DNA from: a virus
Length of the DNA: 32,513 bases
Virus record (IMG/VR): IMGVR_UViG_3300009183_005465
Span: 1 to 32,513 of that record
Reading direction: 5' to 3' (one strand)
Shown piece by piece: positions 15,950 through 23,498 of the stretch. The translations under genes were made by a program, and so were the position numbers. Within the stretch, counting starts at the first letter, position 1. Every line of letters begins with the position of its first letter. The notes under the pieces are model-generated. The model searched no databases. It saw only the letters and a list, made by a program, of their open reading frames with translations, and was not told the origin of the DNA.

Positions 15950-16907
15950 TCATTTTGTAAGATTTAACCCTGATGGCTCGATTGGTCGTTGTGGTCATAT
16001 GAACAACACACCAAAATTTGATTCACTAGAACAAATGGATTCTAGTGAATGGCTTGCAAATGTTCGAATATCGATGAGCAAAGACATTTGGCCAACAGAA
16101 TGTATTCGTTGCAAAGAAACAGAAGATGTTGCAAGCAAAAGTGTTAGGCAACATTCATTGGATCAACATGCGCAACTGCTGGATGCAAGATCAGATTATC
16201 TTGTGCTAGGTGGTGTGCTAGACAATGTGTGCAATAGTGCATGCCAAACATGCAATGAAACATTAAGCACTAAAATAGGTAGTTTGCATTCAAAAGACTA
16301 CATCAAGATCAACAACAAAACATTGATTGATACATTGCCTGCAGAACGTATTGTACAAATGGATATCAATGGCGGCGAACCCAGTACCAGCCCTGATTAT
16401 TTGAAGTTGTTGGAAAACTTGCCACCCAATGTCAAACATGTGCGAGTCAATACCAACGGCAGCAGATTGATCACAGTGTTGCCTGATTTGATTGAGCGCG
16501 GCATCAAAGTCACTGTGACTGTGAGTTTGGATGGCATCGGTCGCCGACATGATTATGTGCGTTGGCCTATTAAATGGCAGGATGTTGAACAAAATATTCA
16601 GACATATCAGGCCATGGGACTGCATGAATTAAACACCTGGACCACAGTAAGTGCATTGAACATCGGCGACTTGAAGAATATTTTTTCTTACGTACAACAA
16701 CACAATTTAAAAAATTCTTGGGCACTGTTGGAAAATCCTTCGATACTGAATGTAAAATATAGCAATCATTTGACAAGACAAGCCAAAGTCCCAGACGAAT
16801 TGAAGTCTGTCGTGGCTTCGGGTGAGGACAACACAGTTGAGTTGCAACTGTGGACTTTGGCGCAAGATCAGTTGCGCGGCATCAAACTCTGGGACTATTT
16901 TCAATGA
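15930..16907 (+). CDS. Radical SAM protein with twitch/SPASM-like cysteines (paralog 2)
   Basis: 325-residue radical SAM protein. The SAM cluster motif is C101-x3-C105-x2-C108 (CNSACQTC), with GGEP at 148-151. The N-terminal auxiliary module has C3, C21 and the C58-x2-C61 pair in the same layout as the paralog at 6133 (FNPDGSIGRCG, then CIRC). This copy is the shortest of the four. It overlaps the sulfotransferase-like gene by 20 bp and the SDR by 4 bp, so the three probably form one functional unit. Substrate unknown; modification of a sugar nucleotide, lipid head group or peptide is possible. Confidence 0.85.
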   Translation: MYCPRLDHFVRFNPDGSIGRCGHMNNTPKFDSLEQMDSSEWLANVRISMSKDIWPTECIRCKETEDVASKSVRQHSLDQHAQLLDARSDYLVLGGVLDNVCNSACQTCNETLSTKIGSLHSKDYIKINNKTLIDTLPAERIVQMDINGGEPSTSPDYLKLLENLPPNVKHVRVNTNGSRLITVLPDLIERGIKVTVTVSLDGIGRRHDYVRWPIKWQDVEQNIQTYQAMGLHELNTWTTVSALNIGDLKNIFSYVQQHNLKNSWALLENPSILNVKYSNHLTRQAKVPDELKSVVASGEDNTVELQLWTLAQDQLRGIKLWDYFQ

Positions 16908-17479
16908 AAGTAGCCATTACTGGACACACTGCAGGCATAGGCCAGGCATTTGCAAAGACCTTGCAGAAACGTGGTCATGAGATTGTGGGGTTGAGCAAAC
17001 GTGATGGTAACAACATTAGAAATTGTTCTAAGATTGTAGAAAAAATAATTCCATGCGATTTGTTCATAAACAATGCACAAGATGGTTATGCTCAAACAGA
17101 ATTACTATTTGCTGTGTGGCAGGCATGGCAAGATTGCCCAGGCAAGCACATTTGGTGTGTTGGTACCATGATGACCTTGGTCCCGGTGGCACCCCCAATT
17201 GTGAATCAAAGTGAAATGGCCATGGACGCCTACAGAAATCAAAAAATTGCACTGGATGATGCAGTATCTCAGCTTCGTCATAGAAAACATCTACCAGTTA
17301 TTACTATGATTAGACCAGGTAGTGTGGCCACTCAAGCAGGACAAACAGCTGAGTGGCCCAATTGCGATGTTGATACATGGGCAGACACAATAGTATCAAC
17401 GGTGGTATTGGCCAACGAACAAGGCATGAGATTTGTTGAATTGTCGTTGGCATCTGCTAAAAATAGGATCCCTTTGTAA
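16904..17479 (+). CDS. Short-chain dehydrogenase/reductase (SDR)
   Basis: 191-residue Rossmann enzyme starting at the ATGA overlap with the radical SAM gene. The nucleotide-binding TGHTAGIG is at 6-13, NNA at 56-58 and the catalytic Y110-x3-K114 (YRNQK). The usual catalytic Ser about 13 residues before the Tyr is not present (Pro-rich APP at that place; nearest Ser103), so activity may differ from standard SDRs. It is shorter than the usual ~250 residues. Likely an NAD(P)-dependent oxidation, reduction or epimerisation step in sugar modification, coupled with the flanking radical SAM genes (inference). It abuts the next radical SAM gene as TAATG. Confidence 0.8.
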   Translation: MKVAITGHTAGIGQAFAKTLQKRGHEIVGLSKRDGNNIRNCSKIVEKIIPCDLFINNAQDGYAQTELLFAVWQAWQDCPGKHIWCVGTMMTLVPVAPPIVNQSEMAMDAYRNQKIALDDAVSQLRHRKHLPVITMIRPGSVATQAGQTAEWPNCDVDTWADTIVSTVVLANEQGMRFVELSLASAKNRIPL

Positions 17480-18636
17480 TGCATGCTCGAGAAATACTAA
17501 CCAATCGTGCATTTTGCCCAATGCCATGGACTGGTATTATGTACAACTTTGATGGCACAATAAAAAATTGTATTCGCAGTTCAGCATCTATTGGCAATAT
17601 CAGCAATGTTCCCATCGAGGAAATACTCAGCCAAGATCATATGATCAAAACTGACATGAGAGCCGGTCAAAAACCCAATCGCTGTGATCCTTGTTATGAA
17701 TTAGAGCAAGAAAAAAACAAATTTGATATAATCAGCGATCGAGTATTTTATCTCAAAGAACTGCGCAATGTAGATAACACACTGTATGATACCACAAACT
17801 TTGACTTGCAAACTGTGGACATTCGTTGGAGCAACTTATGCAATTTTGCTTGTGTATATTGTAATCCAGAATTTAGCAGTAAGTGGGCCAGCGAACGTGA
17901 AGTTACAATGCTAACTCCTTCTGCTCAGCAAGTTGAAAAATTTAAAAGTTACATATTTGATCGAGCCTCACAACTCAAGCATGTGTATTTGGCAGGCGGA
18001 GAGCCATTGCTGATGAAAGAAAATTTGGAGTTTCTCGAATTACTCAAACAAGTCAATCCAGATGTTAATTTAAGAATCAATACCAATCTCAGTAAAGTTG
18101 ATACACGTATATTTGACACAATTTGCACATTTAAAAATGTACATTGGATTGTGAGCATAGAGACTATAGAATCAGAATACGAGTACATACGATATGGTGG
18201 AGTTTGGCAGGACTTTGTGGATAATTTACAAATTATCAAACAACTCAATCACAAAATATCTTTTAACATGCTTCATTTTTTGTTGAACCATTTTAGTATT
18301 TTTGATTGTGTGGATTATTTGTCTGCTCAAGGATTTCACAACAACAGTTTTATAATTGGTGCATTAACAGGGCCAGCATACCTAAATATTAGACATCTGC
18401 CAGAAAATGTGTTAAACTCAGTAAAGAAGATTTTAGCAGATCGAATCTCTGATCGTCCAGGATATCTATTGGAAAATGGATATCAAAATATGTTAAGGCA
18501 TTTAGATCAATCATTTGAAAAAGATCTAGCAGGATCATTTGAAAAAATAGCCAAGCTGGATCAACGGCGTAAATTAGACAGTAGAGCAATTTTTAAAGAT
18601 TTATACAAGGAAGAAAATCATGGGAAAACCATTTGA
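17479..18636 (+). CDS. Radical SAM protein with twitch/SPASM-like cysteines (paralog 3)
   Basis: 385-residue radical SAM protein. The cluster motif is C121-x3-C125-x2-C128 (CNFACVYC) followed by NPEFSSKWASER, close to AEACSSKWAALK of the paralog at 6133. GGEPLL is at 173-178. The auxiliary N-terminal Cys are C13 (FCPMPWTG), C31 and C69-x2-C72. After the core comes ETIESEYEYIRYGG, matching DNVGDQFEYVRYGS in paralog 1, so these two are the closest pair. The C-terminal part is a basic helical extension. It overlaps uvsX by 17 bp, tying its translation to a recombination gene. Substrate unknown. Confidence 0.87.
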   Translation: MHAREILTNRAFCPMPWTGIMYNFDGTIKNCIRSSASIGNISNVPIEEILSQDHMIKTDMRAGQKPNRCDPCYELEQEKNKFDIISDRVFYLKELRNVDNTLYDTTNFDLQTVDIRWSNLCNFACVYCNPEFSSKWASEREVTMLTPSAQQVEKFKSYIFDRASQLKHVYLAGGEPLLMKENLEFLELLKQVNPDVNLRINTNLSKVDTRIFDTICTFKNVHWIVSIETIESEYEYIRYGGVWQDFVDNLQIIKQLNHKISFNMLHFLLNHFSIFDCVDYLSAQGFHNNSFIIGALTGPAYLNIRHLPENVLNSVKKILADRISDRPGYLLENGYQNMLRHLDQSFEKDLAGSFEKIAKLDQRRKLDSRAIFKDLYKEENHGKTI

Positions 18637-19675
18637 CGTAAGCAAGTTCCGCAAGGACATTACCAAAAGCATCGAAGGCCTGAGCATTGGATTCAATGAT
18701 CCAACAGACTGGATTAGCACAGGCAACTTTGCCTTGAACTATCTCATCAGCGGAGATTTCAATCGAGGCATTCCCTTGGGCAAGATCACAGTGTTTGCCG
18801 GAGAATCTGGCGCAGGCAAGAGTTATATCTGTTCAGGCAACATTGTGAAGAATGCACAAGAGCAAGGTATTTTTGTTATCTTGGTTGATACAGAAAACGC
18901 ATTGGATGAGACATGGCTACATGCACTGGGTGTAGACACCGGCCCAGATAAGTTGCTCAAGCTGAACATGAGCATGATTGATGATGTGGCCAAGGCCATT
19001 TCAACATTCATGATTGACTACAAAGCCCTGCCAGACGGTGAACGGATGAAGGTGCTATGGGTGATTGACTCATTGGGCATGTTGTTGACACCAACTGATG
19101 TCAACCAGTTTGAAGCAGGCGACATGAAATGTGACATGGGTCGCAAGCCCAAGGCACTTACAGCACTGGTTCGTAATTCAGTCAACATGTTTGGTGGGTT
19201 TAATGTTGGCATGGTATGTACCAATCATACATACGCCAGTCAAGACATGTTTGATCCAGATGACAAGATCTCAGGCGGTCAAGGCTTTATCTATGCGTCA
19301 AGTATTGTTGTGGCCATGAAGAAAATGAAACTGAAAGAAGACGAGGATGGCAACAAGATCTCTGAAGTCATGGGCATACGTGCCGGTTGTAAAGTAATGA
19401 AAACTCGTTATGCAAAACCATTCGAAGGCATGCAGGTTAAAATTCCCTACGAAACAGGTATGAATCCCTACAGTGGGCTGACTGATCTTGCAGAGAAAAA
19501 GGGCATGCTCAAGAAAGAAGGCAATCGTTTGGTGTTTGTTACCAGCGAAGGCGAGATAATTAAACAATTCCGCAAGGCCTGGGAAGCTAACGAAGATGGG
19601 TGCCTGGACAAAGTCATGACGGACTTCAAGAACATCAAAACTGAGGTAAGTACAGCCGACACAACGAAGGAATAA
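18620..19675 (+). CDS. uvsX: UvsX/RecA-like recombinase
   Basis: 351-residue strand-exchange ATPase used in phage recombination-dependent replication and repair. Walker A is GESGAGKS at 61-68. A VLWVIDSLGML strand serves as Walker B, and GGFNVGMVCTNHTY follows as the RecA-core Q/N sensor region. A Phe-rich N-terminal segment and an acidic C-terminus complete the fold; length is close to T4 UvsX. The start has an AAGGAAG Shine-Dalgarno (18608-18614) despite overlapping the upstream radical SAM gene by 17 bp. It is followed 2 nt later by a small acidic protein. Identification is firm. Confidence 0.93.
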   Translation: MGKPFDVSKFRKDITKSIEGLSIGFNDPTDWISTGNFALNYLISGDFNRGIPLGKITVFAGESGAGKSYICSGNIVKNAQEQGIFVILVDTENALDETWLHALGVDTGPDKLLKLNMSMIDDVAKAISTFMIDYKALPDGERMKVLWVIDSLGMLLTPTDVNQFEAGDMKCDMGRKPKALTALVRNSVNMFGGFNVGMVCTNHTYASQDMFDPDDKISGGQGFIYASSIVVAMKKMKLKEDEDGNKISEVMGIRAGCKVMKTRYAKPFEGMQVKIPYETGMNPYSGLTDLAEKKGMLKKEGNRLVFVTSEGEIIKQFRKAWEANEDGCLDKVMTDFKNIKTEVSTADTTKE

Positions 19676-19677
19676 AA

Positions 19678-19941
19678 ATGTCAGCAGAAGTAGCAAGCGA
19701 AATTTGGGGCGAATTAAAAAGATACGTCAATGTGGTAGATCGTATAGATGCTGCCGAAAGCATTGTGTCTATCCTGATTGATCACGATCATGACGTTGAA
19801 GAAATTCGAAATGCCTTCAAAGGTGATTCAGACATCAAAAAAGCCCTCACTGCATACCTAGACAACGACAAGGACTATGCAGAAGAGGATGAAGAAGAAC
19901 CGGATGAAGAAGACAACTACAATCAAGAAGATGACTACTGA
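19678..19941 (+). CDS. Small acidic conserved phage protein downstream of uvsX
   Basis: 87-residue protein, helical in the first 60 residues (IWGELKRYVNVVDRIDAAESIVSI...) and ending in a very acidic tail of about 25 residues (EEDEEEPDEEDN). It has an AAGGAA Shine-Dalgarno and an ATG 2 nt after the uvsX stop. Small proteins of this kind accompany uvsX in some marine T4-like phages, as I recall. An acidic tail could mimic DNA or dock to a recombination or SSB partner (inference). The TGA overlaps the next ATG (TGATG). No named function. Confidence 0.65.
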   Translation: MSAEVASEIWGELKRYVNVVDRIDAAESIVSILIDHDHDVEEIRNAFKGDSDIKKALTAYLDNDKDYAEEDEEEPDEEDNYNQEDDY

Positions 19942-21122
19942 TGTCTGCAGACAGAGACTACTATTGCTCTTATAAATTTAAATATTTAAAGATTGATCTA
20001 GTATCTAATGCCACATACAATTGTCATGCGGCCAAACAACATGCCATTGACTTTGAATGGTTGGCCAACAATCAAGGAAATGTATTCAATACCGACATCA
20101 ATATTGCTGAACGGCAAATGATGTTGGTCAATCAACGCAATGCCAGTTGCGAAGAAAATTGCTGGCCCTTAGAAGATAAAGGTGCAGTTAGTCCAAGATT
20201 ATGGCAGAACGGCAAAATAAAAACTCATGCGGATGTTTACACACAGCCAGAAATATTAGAAATAAAACTAAACGACAACTGCAATTTATCTTGCTCATAT
20301 TGCTGTAAGGAATTTAGTAGTGCATGGCGTAGAGATTTAGATATCAATGGAAATTATGCCATTGACACTGGCGATTCGAGATATAAGTTGACAACTCGTG
20401 ACAAGACGATGATCAAAGTCAGCCAGAATGAAGTTAAAAATACAAAACAATTTCAAATTCTAATGGATGAAATAAAAAGTTTTGCACCAGGATTAACAGA
20501 AATAGTAATAACCGGTGGAGAACCTTTGTTGGACAATCAACTGTTTGATGTTTTAGATGCAGTATCAAACAGTTCAGCAGTGATTAACATTTATACTGGA
20601 CTGGGAGTAGAGGTCAAAAGATTTCAACGCATGCTGGATAAAATAAAACAAATACCCACAGCAATGGTATCTATCAGTGCAGAGTGTACAGACGAGTTTT
20701 ATGAGTTTAACCGCTATGGAAATTGCTATACTGATTTTCTTTCCAAGATTGAGTTGTTGAAAAAATCTGGGATTGAATTTAGATTTAGTACAGCCATATC
20801 TAATCTCACAGTATTTGGATTAACAAGTTTTATTAAGTATTTCGTTGATCAACGCATAGGATTGGTGTTTGTCAATCAACCCAGCATGATGGCTCCGTAT
20901 GTGTTGGATGCCGACAGCAAGCAACAGATCATATATGACATTCAATCCCTGCCTGACCATTATCAAACTCAAATTGCACAGTCTATACAGGCTGACCCTA
21001 GTGAATCTCAGCGGCAACAAATGTCAGAATTTTTAAAAGAATATGTTGTTCGTAGAAATCTCAACGTGAACATTTATCCTCAAAGTTTTTTAGATTGGCT
21101 AGGTATACATGTGGTACAGTAA
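19941..21122 (+). CDS. Radical SAM protein with divergent N-terminal cysteines (paralog 4)
   Basis: 393-residue radical SAM protein. The SAM cluster motif is C114-x3-C118-x2-C121 plus a further Cys122 (CNLSCSYCC), then KEFSSAWRRDL, matching the SSKWA segment of paralogs 1 and 3. GGEPLLD is at 192-198. The N-terminal module is diverged: C9, C28, C70 and C74. An insertion of about 35 residues lies between the cluster loop and GGEP relative to the other copies. Codon use is more AT-rich in places than uvsX, suggesting separate acquisition. It is coupled to the acidic protein by TGATG and overlaps the next gene by 14 bp. Substrate unknown. Confidence 0.85.
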   Translation: MSADRDYYCSYKFKYLKIDLVSNATYNCHAAKQHAIDFEWLANNQGNVFNTDINIAERQMMLVNQRNASCEENCWPLEDKGAVSPRLWQNGKIKTHADVYTQPEILEIKLNDNCNLSCSYCCKEFSSAWRRDLDINGNYAIDTGDSRYKLTTRDKTMIKVSQNEVKNTKQFQILMDEIKSFAPGLTEIVITGGEPLLDNQLFDVLDAVSNSSAVINIYTGLGVEVKRFQRMLDKIKQIPTAMVSISAECTDEFYEFNRYGNCYTDFLSKIELLKKSGIEFRFSTAISNLTVFGLTSFIKYFVDQRIGLVFVNQPSMMAPYVLDADSKQQIIYDIQSLPDHYQTQIAQSIQADPSESQRQQMSEFLKEYVVRRNLNVNIYPQSFLDWLGIHVVQ

Positions 21123-21561
21123 AGTAGTAGCGGATCTTGGCAACATACCCGACTTCATTGCACACTTTGAATCAGAGTTGACAGAAGCCAAGCGTGACTG
21201 CAAGATTGGCGGCTTGGTAGAGAAGAACATCACAGCCTTGCCAGGCATCACTGAGCACAGATTCAACCAGTTACAAGAGATTGAGGCTGTGCTAAACTTT
21301 CTCAACATCCAACTACGCAAGATACGTACTCGGCACTTTAAGAAATATTTAGAAGGCTATGCTCGTGCGCTCACAGCACGTGACGCTGAAAAATATGTGG
21401 ATGGTGAAGAAGAAGTTGTGGACTTTGAAACCATCATAAATGAAGTGGCCTTGTTGCGCAATCGTTGGCTGGGCATAATGAAGGGCTTGGATACCAAACA
21501 GTGGCAAATGGGTCACGTGGTAAGACTGCGCACTGCCGGCATGGAAGACATCACAGTATAA
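21109..21561 (+). CDS. Conserved T4-like phage protein of unknown function (150 aa)
   Basis: 150-residue helical, highly charged protein. Blocks such as ALPGITEHRFNQLQEIEAVL, KKYLEGYARALTARDAEKYV and RNRWLGIMKGLDTKQWQ look familiar from cyanophage-type genomes, where the protein is uncharacterised. Size, charge and closeness to uvsX recall UvsY, but I do not see the UvsY pattern, so I do not name it. It starts inside the end of the radical SAM gene (14-bp overlap). Probably part of replication, recombination or transcription machinery (inference). Confidence 0.65.
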   Translation: MWYSKVVADLGNIPDFIAHFESELTEAKRDCKIGGLVEKNITALPGITEHRFNQLQEIEAVLNFLNIQLRKIRTRHFKKYLEGYARALTARDAEKYVDGEEEVVDFETIINEVALLRNRWLGIMKGLDTKQWQMGHVVRLRTAGMEDITV

Positions 21562-21562
21562 C

Positions 21563-21673
21563 ATGACTGACCAAGAACGCTGGCGCCGAGATCTTGAAGA
21601 GATGGAATTCTTTTTACTAATATTCTTCATTGCTGCTTGGACGGGATTTTGGTGGTGCATGAGTCATACATAA
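21563..21673 (+). CDS. Small single-span membrane protein (36 aa)
   Basis: Starts one base after the preceding stop and ends 4 nt before the methyltransferase gene. The N-terminal charged helix MTDQERWRRDLEEME is followed by one hydrophobic span, FFLLIFFIAAWTGFWWCM, and a short SHT tail. Charge distribution would place the N-terminus in the cytoplasm only weakly. Such mini-proteins in phages may be holin-like, superinfection or membrane-anchoring factors; nothing here decides. Supported by exact fit between neighbours and a clean amphipathic plus membrane design. Confidence 0.5.
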   Translation: MTDQERWRRDLEEMEFFLLIFFIAAWTGFWWCMSHT

Positions 21674-21677
21674 CACT

Positions 21678-22196
21678 ATGACAGGTATATACAAAGAACT
21701 TTTGCCCAAGTATGACTTGGTATATGATTTTATTGCCAAGTATCAACCGTGTAGTCTAATAGATTGGGGGTGTGCAAATGGCAATCTTCTCAACCGTGTG
21801 GGACAAGATTTCCCTGATATTCAAGAACTGGGAGGCTACGACCCTGGCAACCCTGATTATATGGTTGTGCCTGCTAGCACTTATGATTGTTTGGTCAGTT
21901 GTGATGTGATAGAACACTTTGAACCTGAACTGCTGGACCAATCATTGAAACTCATGCAAAGCAAGTTCCAACGTGCAGCCTTTCTAATCATTGCTTGTTA
22001 TCCTGCAAAGAAACGCCTGCCCGACGGGCGCAATGCACACTTGATCATTGAAAATGCAGACTGGTGGATGCGACGAGTTAAACAACAGTTTGATCAATGC
22101 AATATTACGTGGTCCGAGTCTGTGAACTTTACCGCCAACCCAGTAAAAAATCCCAATGGCAATCCTGAACTGCGATTGATATTAGAGAAACTTTAA
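21678..22196 (+). CDS. Small class I SAM-dependent methyltransferase (tandem copy 1)
   Basis: 172-residue Rossmann-like methyltransferase. Motif I is LIDWGCANGN (27-36), the acidic strand-2 residue is D55 (GYDPG), and the motif IV-like CDVIEH is at 75-80. The C-terminal segment ends in HLIIENADWWMRRV, and the following gene shares the H...(A/E)DWW signature, so the two are tandem paralogs. The short length leaves little room for a substrate domain. Likely O- or N-methylation of a sugar in the glycan cluster (inference). There is no clear Shine-Dalgarno. Confidence 0.8.
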   Translation: MTGIYKELLPKYDLVYDFIAKYQPCSLIDWGCANGNLLNRVGQDFPDIQELGGYDPGNPDYMVVPASTYDCLVSCDVIEHFEPELLDQSLKLMQSKFQRAAFLIIACYPAKKRLPDGRNAHLIIENADWWMRRVKQQFDQCNITWSESVNFTANPVKNPNGNPELRLILEKL

Positions 22197-22199
22197 AAC

Positions 22200-22712
22200 A
22201 TGAATACTCAATTAGATTTAGTAAAACAATTTCATGCTGGCAATAAAAATTGGGCAGGCAAAGGTACTTTGCAATATCTTCCAACAATTGAATCGGCATT
22301 TAAAAAACACGGTTGCCAAACTTTATTGGATTATGGTTGCGGCAAAGGACATCAGTATAGTGTGTATCAGATACAAAATAATCTATGCATACCACTGAGT
22401 GCAGTGTATCAATTTGATCCAGGATATGAGCCAGTTAGTCAAGAGCCAGACTGGAACTCTTCTTTTGATTGTAGTATGTGTCTTGATGTGTTGCAATTTT
22501 GTACAGATCAGCAAATTGATGACATAAAACAAAAATTACAAAAAGTCACTGCAAAAGTGTGCATAGTTGGCATAGGAATGGCACCCCCAAAGAACTTAAA
22601 AAAACCCTATGCCAGTTTGCACCCAGAAGATTGGTGGCGACAAAAGTTCTCAAACTGGGCCGGAACGTCAGAATTGATATTGGATTTACAGCACAACACT
22701 TTGTCCTCATAA
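22200..22712 (+). CDS. Small class I SAM-dependent methyltransferase (tandem copy 2)
   Basis: 170-residue methyltransferase 3 nt downstream of its paralog. Motif I is LLDYGCGKGHQY (42-53), D73 (FDPGYEP) would bind the SAM ribose, and CLDVLQF fills the motif IV region. Like its neighbour it has PP-K...SLHPEDWWRQKF near the C-terminus. The stop is followed by a palindromic late-promoter region. Two similar enzymes in tandem suggest methylation at two positions of one product (inference). Confidence 0.8.
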   Translation: MNTQLDLVKQFHAGNKNWAGKGTLQYLPTIESAFKKHGCQTLLDYGCGKGHQYSVYQIQNNLCIPLSAVYQFDPGYEPVSQEPDWNSSFDCSMCLDVLQFCTDQQIDDIKQKLQKVTAKVCIVGIGMAPPKNLKKPYASLHPEDWWRQKFSNWAGTSELILDLQHNTLSS

Positions 22713-22731
22713 TCTACGTAGATAAATATCT
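22712..22731 (+). promoter_or_regulatory. Palindromic ATCT/AGAT array containing a late-promoter-like box
   Basis: The sequence is a perfect 12-bp palindrome ATCTACGTAGAT (22712-22723) that shares its right half with an imperfect one (AGATA/TATCT, 22720-22731). The result is alternating ATCT-AGAT-ATCT half-sites every 8 nt. The late-type box GATAAATA (22721-22728) lies within it, 5 nt before the ATG at 22734. It could be an operator over a late promoter (inference). Confidence 0.4.
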
Positions 22732-22733
22732 GC

Positions 22734-23498
22734 ATGAAAATTGTAATTGTCACAGGCGGTTTTGACCCGCTACATTCTGGGCACATTGCCTATTTCCAAG
22801 CAGCCAAGGCTTTGGGACACAGACTGGTTGTTGGACTCAATTCAGACGACTGGTTAGTACGCAAAAAAGGCAGACCATTCATGCCCATGACTGAGCGTAG
22901 AGCCATTGTGGAAAATCTCTCCATGGTAGATCGAGTAATCGAGTTTGATGACTCTGATGACAGTGCTCGAGACGCCATACGCCTGGCCAAACTGTACTAT
23001 CCCATGCCTAAGGCCAAATTTATCTTTGCCAATGGCGGCGACAGGACTCAGGACAACATTCCTGAAATGTCAGAAACTAACGTGGAGTTTGTGTTTGGTG
23101 TAGGTGGTGAGAACAAAAAGAATTCCAGTTCGTGGATACTTGAAGATTGGAAGAAACCCAAGACTGAACGCACCTGGGGATATTATCGTGTGTTACACGA
23201 AGTACCGCCAAGAACCAAACTTAAAGAACTCACAGTCATGCCCAAAACATGCTTGAGCATGCAACGCCATAACAGTCGTGCAGAGTTTTGGTTTGTGGCC
23301 GAAGGTGAAGCCACTGTGTACACCTTGGATGAAGCCAGCACTGATCAAGAAATCAAATGCCACTTGACTGTGCATGAGAATACTTTTATTGCTGTGAATG
23401 AATGGCATCAACTTTGCAACGAAAGTGATCAACCCTTGAAGTTGATTGAAATCCAATACGGGGAACACTGTGTTGAGGAAGATATTGAACGTCGATGA
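22734..23498 (+). CDS. Nucleotidyltransferase-cupin fusion (sugar activation)
   Basis: 254-residue two-domain protein. Residues 1-140 are a cytidylyltransferase-like domain with GGFDPLHSGH (8-17, the HxGH nucleotide motif) and a C-terminal SSSWIL segment at the place of the family's ISSTxxR-like motif, as in RfaE2/TagD enzymes. Residues about 150-254 are a cupin resembling the type II mannose-6-phosphate isomerase/ManC C-terminal domain (LSMQRHNSRAEFWFVAEGEATV...NEWHQLCNES). The fusion suggests isomerisation or sensing of a phosphosugar coupled to its activation to an NDP-sugar (inference). It heads a co-directional glycan gene run; the stop overlaps the next ATG (ATGA). Confidence 0.85.
   Translation: MKIVIVTGGFDPLHSGHIAYFQAAKALGHRLVVGLNSDDWLVRKKGRPFMPMTERRAIVENLSMVDRVIEFDDSDDSARDAIRLAKLYYPMPKAKFIFANGGDRTQDNIPEMSETNVEFVFGVGGENKKNSSSWILEDWKKPKTERTWGYYRVLHEVPPRTKLKELTVMPKTCLSMQRHNSRAEFWFVAEGEATVYTLDEASTDQEIKCHLTVHENTFIAVNEWHQLCNESDQPLKLIEIQYGEHCVEEDIERR

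Noticed and set aside
21109-21561. UvsY assignment for the 150-aa protein after the fourth radical SAM gene
   Set aside because: Size and location fit, but the conserved UvsY pattern is not visible; left as unknown.
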